Below, one piece after another: positions 1 to 3,940 of a stretch of 5,238 bases of DNA. This stretch comes from Oscillospiraceae bacterium (GTDB taxonomy: Bacteria; Bacillota; Clostridia; Oscillospirales; UBA929): assembly GCA_031271525.1 (NCBI GenBank), contig JAISVO010000118.1, positions 1-5,238 on the forward strand. Direction: 5' to 3'. How positions within the stretch are numbered: the first letter of the stretch is position 1; each line of letters begins with the position of its first letter. The position numbers were made by a program, and so were the translations under genes. The notes below the pieces were generated by a model. That model saw only the letters and a program-made list of their open reading frames with translations. It was not told where the DNA came from and did no database searches.

Positions 1-122
1 TTGATGAAAAGTCGTGTGTCGCGGGCATTGCCTCCCCATGTGCCTTTATTCCCAATGGTATGCGGCTTGATTAACTCCCACTCTGCGTCTGCTATGTCAT
101 GTCGATGATAACTCGCTGCCAT
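1..122 (-). CDS. IS5-family transposase, N-terminal 40 codons (runs off window)
   Basis: This is the start of a DDE transposase that would catalyse cut-and-paste movement of its insertion sequence. The minus-strand ATG lies at 122-120 and the frame stays open to the left edge. The 40 visible residues match the N-terminal domain typical of IS5-family transposases: H8-D9 followed by W15-E-L-I18-K-P20, then a Gly/Trp-rich stretch ending in GGNARDTR (30-37) and F39-I40. In the family the next residues lead into an LRTGAPWRDLP-like segment, which is outside the window, as is the DDE catalytic core. The start is supported by GGAGGA eight bases upstream. It is transcribed divergently from the operon on the right. 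Whether the full gene is intact cannot be seen. The family call rests on remembered family motifs over only 40 residues, but the match is specific. Confidence 0.85.
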   Translation of the reverse strand, partial: MAASYHRHDIADAEWELIKPHTIGNKGTWGGNARDTRLFI

Positions 123-130
123 TTGAGAAT

Positions 131-136
131 TCCTCC
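131..136 (-). promoter_or_regulatory. Ribosome binding site of the transposase
   Basis: The minus strand reads GGAGGA at 136-131, eight bases before the ATG at 122. This near-perfect Shine-Dalgarno sequence fixes the transposase start. Confidence 0.75.
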
Positions 137-151
137 GGCTCGTTTTCTCCT

Positions 152-180
152 ACTATAGCATAAGTCCATTGTCGACACAA
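152..180 (-). promoter_or_regulatory. Possible weak transposase promoter
   Basis: On the minus strand, TATAGT (157-152, five of six to the -10 consensus) lies 17 bases downstream of TTGTGT (180-175, three of six to the -35 consensus). It sits between the putative element end and the transposase ribosome binding site, where an IS5-family promoter is expected. The -35 match is poor, so this is tentative. Confidence 0.35.
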
Positions 181-181
181 T
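168..181. repeat. Short inverted repeat ATTGT-CGAC-ACAAT at putative IS end
   Basis: ATTGT (168-172) and ACAAT (177-181) are exact inverted copies around CGAC, directly next to CTAG (182-185). The position suggests part of the terminal inverted repeat, that is, a transposase binding site. With only five-base arms it could be chance. Confidence 0.4.
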
Positions 182-196
182 CTAGTGTTTTTCCAT

Positions 197-225
197 TTGA
201 CACTGCCCTTGATTCGCGTTATAAT
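197..225 (+). promoter_or_regulatory. Perfect consensus sigma70/sigmaA promoter for the operon
   Basis: TTGACA at 197-202 and TATAAT at 220-225 are both six-of-six matches to the housekeeping sigma factor consensus, with the optimal 17-base spacer (203-219). Transcription should start near 231-233, leaving a leader of about 20 nt before the ATG at 252. No room remains for a leader peptide, T-box or riboswitch, so any control would act at the promoter itself. The -35 box starts 12 bases to the right of the putative IS end, so the element probably does not supply it, although a boundary further right is not excluded. Confidence 0.88.
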
Positions 226-236
226 GCAGTAATAAG

Positions 237-242
237 AAAGGG
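237..242 (+). promoter_or_regulatory. Ribosome binding site of the TrpB2 gene
   Basis: AAAGGG (continuing as TGG to 245) lies nine bases before the ATG at 252 and supports that start. It falls within about 10 bases of the predicted transcription start, so the 5' untranslated region is minimal. Confidence 0.7.
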
Positions 243-251
243 TGGACAACA

Positions 252-1616
252 ATGAATCAAGTGCCGCACAAACTCTATTTGCCCGAGGACAAGTTGCCCG
301 AGGCATGGTATAACCTCCGCGCCGACATGAAAGACCAACCCGACCCAATGCTCCATCCGGGAACCGGCGAGCCGATTCCCGCCGACGCGCTGAAGGGAAT
401 CTTCGTCGAGGAGCTCGCCCTTCAGGAGGTAGACGGCGCAACCCGGGAGGTCAGCATCCCCGGTGGCGTGATGGACTACTACAAAACCTTCCGTCCCTCG
501 CCCCTCTGCCGCGCCTATCATCTCGAAAAAGCGCTGGGTACCCCGGCGAAAATCTACTACAAGTTCGAGGGTAACAACACCTCGGGCAGTCATAAGCTCA
601 ATTCTGCGGTAGCGCAGGCGTACTACGCGAAGGAGCAGGGCTTGACCGCGCTGACCACCGAAACGGGCGCCGGTCAGTGGGGCACAGCCCTCTCGATGGC
701 GTGCGCCTTCTTCGATATCGACCTCTTCGTGTACATGGTGAAGGTATCCAGCCAGCAAAAACCCCACCGCCTGTCTGTCATGCGGACCTATGGCGCGGAG
801 GTGATCCCCTCCCCGTCCGACACCACCGAAATCGGCAAGAAAATCCTCAGAGAAAACCCCGAAACCGGCGGTTCCCTCGGTTGCGCCATCTCTGAGGCGA
901 TGGAACGGGCGGCGAAGAAAGAAAACTGCCGCTATGTGCTTGGCTCGGTACTCAACTATGTCCTTCTCCATCAGTCGGTGATCGGCTTGGAGACGAAAGC
1001 CGCGATGGACCTTTTGGGCGAGTACCCCGACATGGTAATCGGATGCGCCGGCGGCGGCTCCAACCTAGGCGGCCTGATCGGCCCGTATATGCGGGACAAA
1101 CTCACCGGCAAAGCATCCCCCAAGATCATCGCGGTCGAGCCGATGTCCTGCCCCAGCCTGACCAGAGGCCGATACGCCTATGACTTCGGCGATACCGGCA
1201 TGATGACCCCCCTGATCAAAATGTACACCCTCGGCAGCGGCTACATCCCTCATCCGAACCATGCGGGGGGGCTGCGCTACCACGGGATGAGCCCGATTTT
1301 AAGCAAGCTCTATCATGACGGTTACATGGAAGCGCGCAGCGTTGGTCAGCGCCCCGTCTTCGAGGCGGCGAAGCTCTTCGCCCGGTATGAATCAATCCTC
1401 CCCGCCCCCGAGTCGGCGCACGCCATCCGGGCCGCGATCGACGAAGCCCTCCTCTGCCGAGAAACCGGAGAAACAAAGACCATCCTGTTCGGGCTCACTG
1501 GCACGGGCTACTTTGACATGACCGCATACAACTCGTATCTGGACGACACGATGAGCGATTACCGTCCCTCGGACGAAGACCTCGAAAAATCCTTCGCCAC
1601 CCTCCCCCGGCTGTAA
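252..1616 (+). CDS. trpB: Tryptophan synthase beta-like PLP enzyme, TrpB2 type
   Basis: A 454-residue cytoplasmic fold-type II PLP enzyme of the TrpB2 group, which is longer than the roughly 400-residue canonical TrpB1. TrpB2 enzymes can join indole and serine to make tryptophan, often without a TrpA partner; some are thought to use other substrates. Visible features are the extended N-terminus (about 1-75), the PLP lysine K115 in NNTSGSHKLNSA (108-119), the catalytic-glutamate motif ETGAGQWG (137-144), the phosphate-binding loop CAGGGSNLGG (265-274), and the C-terminal LPAPESAHA (383-391) and GLTGTGYFD (414-422), the latter where TrpB2 usually has an SGHG-like segment. All key PLP residues appear intact. 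It is the first gene of the operon, under a strong promoter. No trpA, trpC or other tryptophan gene is visible, and the genes that follow concern acyl-carrier chemistry, so its physiological substrate is open. The family call is firm; the reaction is inferred. Confidence 0.93.
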   Translation: MNQVPHKLYLPEDKLPEAWYNLRADMKDQPDPMLHPGTGEPIPADALKGIFVEELALQEVDGATREVSIPGGVMDYYKTFRPSPLCRAYHLEKALGTPAKIYYKFEGNNTSGSHKLNSAVAQAYYAKEQGLTALTTETGAGQWGTALSMACAFFDIDLFVYMVKVSSQQKPHRLSVMRTYGAEVIPSPSDTTEIGKKILRENPETGGSLGCAISEAMERAAKKENCRYVLGSVLNYVLLHQSVIGLETKAAMDLLGEYPDMVIGCAGGGSNLGGLIGPYMRDKLTGKASPKIIAVEPMSCPSLTRGRYAYDFGDTGMMTPLIKMYTLGSGYIPHPNHAGGLRYHGMSPILSKLYHDGYMEARSVGQRPVFEAAKLFARYESILPAPESAHAIRAAIDEALLCRETGETKTILFGLTGTGYFDMTAYNSYLDDTMSDYRPSDEDLEKSFATLPRL

Positions 1617-1622
1617 AGAATC

Positions 1623-3311
1623 GTGACAGACCTCCTCTCATTGCCGCCGGGCGAGGTTCTCCGACGGAAGCGGGCGCTCCTCCGCGAGCTCGGCGAGGCC
1701 GGACCCTTCACGCCGGTGCGGATCGCGCTGCTGGGCGGCTCCACTATCGGCGAGATCGAACCCCTTCTGCGGCTCTTCCTGCTGGCGTACGGGATCGACC
1801 CGGTATTCTTCATCGGGCAGTACGACCGGTGGTATGAGGAGGTCGTCTTTGAAGACCCCGCCCTTGTCACCTTCAAGCCCGACATCGTCTGGATCCACGT
1901 AACATTTCGCAACGCCGGCGACCCGGAAGCGCTGGGAGACAAGCTTGTTGCGGCGTGGGACACGCTCGGTTCCCCCGTGATCCTCCAGAACAACATTGAG
2001 CTTCCGCCCTACCGCGTGATGGGCAACCGGGACGCGTCCCACGGTCTGCTCGGTCGGATCGAAGCGCTGAACCGCCGTATTGCCGAAGCTGCGGTTGCCC
2101 GGAGCAAGTTCTATATCAACGACATCCATTGGCTGTCGGCGCAAATCGGGCTGGACGTGTGGTATGACGACGCGCTTTGGTACACCGCGAAATACGCGTG
2201 CAGCTTGGAAGCTCTGCCGCTCCTGTGCGGCAATACGGCGAGAATTGTTAAGAGCCTGTTGGGGAAGAATCAGAAGGCACTCGCCCTTGATCTCGACAAC
2301 ACCCTGTGGGGCGGCGTCGTCGGGGACGACGGCGCCGAAGGGCTGGAGCAGACATCCGACACCCCGAGGGGAATGGCGTTTTCCGAGTTCCAGAGCTATA
2401 TCAAAGCCGTGTCGGCGCTGGGGATCCCCCTCGCGATCGTCTCAAAAAACGACCCGGACACCGCCTTGACGGGTTTTTCAAAAGCTCTGCTGAAGCCGGA
2501 AGATTTTTCGGCGGTGTATGCCAACTGGCGGAACAAAGACGCAAACCTGCGGGCGGCCGCCAGTGATTTAAACCTCGGAACCGACAGTCTTGTTTTTATT
2601 GATGACAACCCGGCGGAGCGGGCGCTTGTGAGGGCGTCCTTCCCCAATACGGCGGTTCCCGAATTGTCAGGCCCCGAGACGTATATTCGCGCCCTAGACC
2701 GGGCAGGGTATTTTGAGGTCACCGCACAGACGCCCGACGACACGCTCCGGGTCGCGTCCTACAAGGCGGAGCGGGAGCGCCGAAGCGGCGCGTTTGCCGA
2801 TTACGGCGAGTTCTTAAGGTCTTTGAAAATGAAGGCGACCTTCGGGCCGGTGAACCGGAGCAACCAAGCCCGGGTCACCCAGCTGATCAACAAGACAAAC
2901 CAGTTTAACCTGACGACCCGCCGTCTTCCCGAAGCCGAAGTTGAAGCCCTTTCCGAAGATCCCGGCACGGTTACCCTCTGCGGGTCGCTTTCCGATACGT
3001 TCGGGGACAGCGGTTTGGTCACCGTCCTGTTCGCGTCGGTAGACGGACCCACCGCCTGTATCGAACTCTGGGTGATGAGCTGCCGCGTATTCAAGCGCGG
3101 GCTGGAGTTCGCGGCCCTCCGGCGGCTTCTGGAGATTCTGCGGGAGCGCGGCACGGCGACGGTGCAGGGACGGTTCCTCCCCACAGCGAAGAATGGCCCG
3201 GTGAAGGATTTGTACCGCGAACTCGGCTTTACCTCCCTTGACGGCGAGGTCTGGGAAGCGCCGATTGACTCTGTTAGGATACCCGAGACGTTTATGGAGG
3301 TGCGCCGATGA
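1623..3311 (+). CDS. FkbH-like HAD-IIIC protein (SGNH-like, HAD, GNAT-like), probable acyl-ACP loader
   Basis: A 562-residue cytoplasmic protein of the FkbH-like group. The N-terminal part (about 30-200) looks SGNH-like, with ALLGGSTIGEI (35-45) and D168-W170 in INDIHWL. The HAD domain (about 215-370) carries motif I DLDNTLWGG (223-231, nucleophile D223 and acid/base D225), motif II S274 in VSKND, K305, and DDNP (327-330). The C-terminal part (about 400-540) is GNAT-like, with INKTNQFNLTTRR (422-434) and MSCRVFKRGLE (485-495). FkbH-family enzymes such as OzmB dephosphorylate 1,3-bisphosphoglycerate and put the glyceryl group on an acyl carrier protein; C487 is a candidate acyl-carrying residue. 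The gene starts with GTG six bases after the trpB stop and has no good Shine-Dalgarno (AAAGAA only), suggesting translational coupling. Its 3' end overlaps the carrier protein start in ATGA, which points to that protein as its partner. Family is sure; glyceryl as substrate is inferred. Confidence 0.92.
   Translation: MTDLLSLPPGEVLRRKRALLRELGEAGPFTPVRIALLGGSTIGEIEPLLRLFLLAYGIDPVFFIGQYDRWYEEVVFEDPALVTFKPDIVWIHVTFRNAGDPEALGDKLVAAWDTLGSPVILQNNIELPPYRVMGNRDASHGLLGRIEALNRRIAEAAVARSKFYINDIHWLSAQIGLDVWYDDALWYTAKYACSLEALPLLCGNTARIVKSLLGKNQKALALDLDNTLWGGVVGDDGAEGLEQTSDTPRGMAFSEFQSYIKAVSALGIPLAIVSKNDPDTALTGFSKALLKPEDFSAVYANWRNKDANLRAAASDLNLGTDSLVFIDDNPAERALVRASFPNTAVPELSGPETYIRALDRAGYFEVTAQTPDDTLRVASYKAERERRSGAFADYGEFLRSLKMKATFGPVNRSNQARVTQLINKTNQFNLTTRRLPEAEVEALSEDPGTVTLCGSLSDTFGDSGLVTVLFASVDGPTACIELWVMSCRVFKRGLEFAALRRLLEILRERGTATVQGRFLPTAKNGPVKDLYRELGFTSLDGEVWEAPIDSVRIPETFMEVRR
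3296..3300 (+). promoter_or_regulatory. Strong ribosome binding site of the carrier protein gene
   Basis: GGAGG ends seven bases before the ATG at 3308, inside the last codons of the FkbH-like gene. It is the best internal ribosome binding site in the operon. It would allow the carrier protein to be made at a higher level than its loader, as carrier proteins usually need to be. Confidence 0.7.
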
Positions 3312-3547
3312 CCCGGGACGAGATCTTTGCAAAGCTGACCGAGCTCTTCCGCGACCTCTTTGACGATCGGTCAATTGTCCTGACCGACGCCACGACGGCG
3401 TCCGACATCGAGGGCTGGGACTCGCTGGAGCATGTCAGCCTGATCGTTGCGGTGGAGAAACTGTTTCGGGTGAAGTTTACGATGGACGAGATCCTCTCCC
3501 TCCGGAAAGTCGGGGATATGGCGGACCTCGTGCGGAAGAAGACATGA
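3308..3547 (+). CDS. Discrete acyl carrier protein
   Basis: A 79-residue acidic, mostly helical protein of the usual acyl carrier protein length. The phosphopantetheine site is S39 in GWDSLEHVSL (36-45), the D-S-L signature at the start of helix II. The hydrophobic pattern LIVAVEKLFRVKF (45-57) and the terminal DMADLV (70-75) complete the four-helix outline. It should need a phosphopantetheinyl transferase from elsewhere in the genome. The start overlaps the FkbH-like stop, and its own stop overlaps the next start, both as ATGA, so the three genes are tightly coupled. It is inferred to carry the acyl group loaded by the FkbH-like protein and to hand it to the membrane acyltransferase. A fatty acid synthesis AcpP is less likely given this context and the GWDSLEH rather than LGADSLD-type motif. 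Confidence 0.93.
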   Translation: MTRDEIFAKLTELFRDLFDDRSIVLTDATTASDIEGWDSLEHVSLIVAVEKLFRVKFTMDEILSLRKVGDMADLVRKKT

Positions 3548-3933
3548 CGCTCCACCATGTCGGCTATCTGGTCGCGGACTTAGCCGCCGCCGCCGAGGAG
3601 TTTTTCTGTCTCGGCTTCACCGCCGAGGGGGACACTGTGGCCGACCCGGTGCGGGAGGTTTCAATTCTTTTTATCCGCTCGGGCGGCACGCTGGTTGAGT
3701 TGATCTGCCCGGCGGGAAAAGACTCCCCTTTCGCCCCCCTTTTAAAGAGGTTTAAGAATTCCCCCTACCACTTTTGCTACGAAGTGAAGAGCTTGGAGGA
3801 GACGGAGAGAGAACTGCTCGGACGAGGGTATCTGCCGGTAAAGCCCCCGGAGCATGCGCCCGCCTTGGGAGGGCGCATGGTCGCGTTTTACGTCCACGGA
3901 GACATCGGTATACTAGAACTGGTCGAAGGGTAG
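3544..3933 (+). CDS. VOC-fold protein, methylmalonyl-CoA epimerase-like
   Basis: A 129-residue cytoplasmic protein with two beta-alpha-beta-beta-beta modules, the normal size for a single-chain VOC (glyoxalase/epimerase) subunit. Module one runs from HHVGYLV (4-10) to LVELICP (50-56); module two from YHFCYEV (75-81) to ILELVEG (123-129). The four likely metal ligands are present: H5, E52, H76 and E125. The overall pattern, including SPF (61-63), YHFCYEV and PPEHAPALGGRMVAF (101-115), is closest to methylmalonyl-CoA epimerase-like proteins. Family members handle CoA or carrier-bound acyl groups, lactoylglutathione and other small substrates. It lies between the carrier protein (ATGA overlap) and the acyltransferase (7-base gap), so epimerising or isomerising the carrier-bound acyl group is a plausible role but is not shown. 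The ribosome binding site (GGAAG at 3534-3538) is modest. No mutase genes for true methylmalonyl-CoA metabolism are visible. Confidence 0.85.
   Translation: MTLHHVGYLVADLAAAAEEFFCLGFTAEGDTVADPVREVSILFIRSGGTLVELICPAGKDSPFAPLLKRFKNSPYHFCYEVKSLEETERELLGRGYLPVKPPEHAPALGGRMVAFYVHGDIGILELVEG
3853..3879 (+). repeat. Perfect 9-bp GC-rich hairpin inside the VOC gene
   Basis: CATGCGCCC (3853-3861) and GGGCGCATG (3871-3879) are exact inverted copies separated by nine bases (3862-3870). The loop ends could extend the stem by two more G-C pairs after one mismatch. It sits about 50 bases before the VOC stop. It is followed by a run of only four T's some six bases later, so it is not a convincing intrinsic terminator, and the next gene continues at 3941. 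It encodes part of a conserved VOC segment (HAPALGGRM), so protein constraint explains some of it. Confidence 0.55.
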
Positions 3934-3936
3934 GGG
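3932..3936 (+). promoter_or_regulatory. Likely ribosome binding site of the MBOAT gene
   Basis: AGGGG overlaps the VOC stop codon (TAG, 3931-3933) and lies four bases before the ATG at 3941, slightly closer than ideal. GAAGGG at 3925-3930, ten bases upstream, is an alternative. Either would couple this start to the end of the VOC gene. Confidence 0.5.
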
Positions 3937-3940
3937 TTCG

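Larger units (their letters stand above)
1..185 (-). mobile_element. Partial IS5-family insertion sequence (transposase-start end)
   Basis: The visible part is the end of the element that precedes the transposase start. The stretch between the start codon and the operon promoter (123-196) is A+T-rich and has no coding sign. I place the element end near CTAG at 182-185 for two reasons: many IS5-family members insert at CTAG or TA-containing targets, and about 60 bases between the end and the start codon is usual for the family. Read inward on the minus strand, the putative terminal repeat would begin ATTGTGTCGACAATGG. The other terminus and the target duplication are outside the window, so the exact boundary is inferred and could be off by 10-20 bases. 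Confidence 0.6.

Noticed and set aside
226..251. Trp attenuator, T-box or riboswitch in front of the TrpB2 gene
   Set aside because: The predicted transcript leader is only about 20 nt, and no Trp-codon leader peptide or terminator hairpin is present.
97..441. Minus-strand open frame crossing the promoter region
   Set aside because: It overlaps the transposase start in another frame and the TrpB2 N-terminus, and its product is a low-complexity Arg-rich string. The 40-codon transposase frame is the real minus-strand gene.
219..971. Long minus-strand open frame of about 250 codons opposite the TrpB2 gene
   Set aside because: It is antisense to an intact, recognisable gene, shows no family motif, and long antisense frames are expected in G+C-rich DNA.
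2215..2232. Six-bp inverted repeat TGCCGC/GCGGCA inside the FkbH-like gene
   Set aside because: It is short, fully within conserved coding sequence, has no T-run, and is expected by chance in G+C-rich DNA.
2814..3374. Minus-strand open frame of about 186 codons opposite the FkbH-like 3' end
   Set aside because: It is Arg/Gly-rich with no recognisable domain and lies fully opposite the conserved GNAT-like part of a real gene.
3853..3900. Intrinsic terminator after the VOC hairpin
   Set aside because: The stem is strong, but only four T's follow, displaced by about six bases, and the coding frame and the next gene continue directly.
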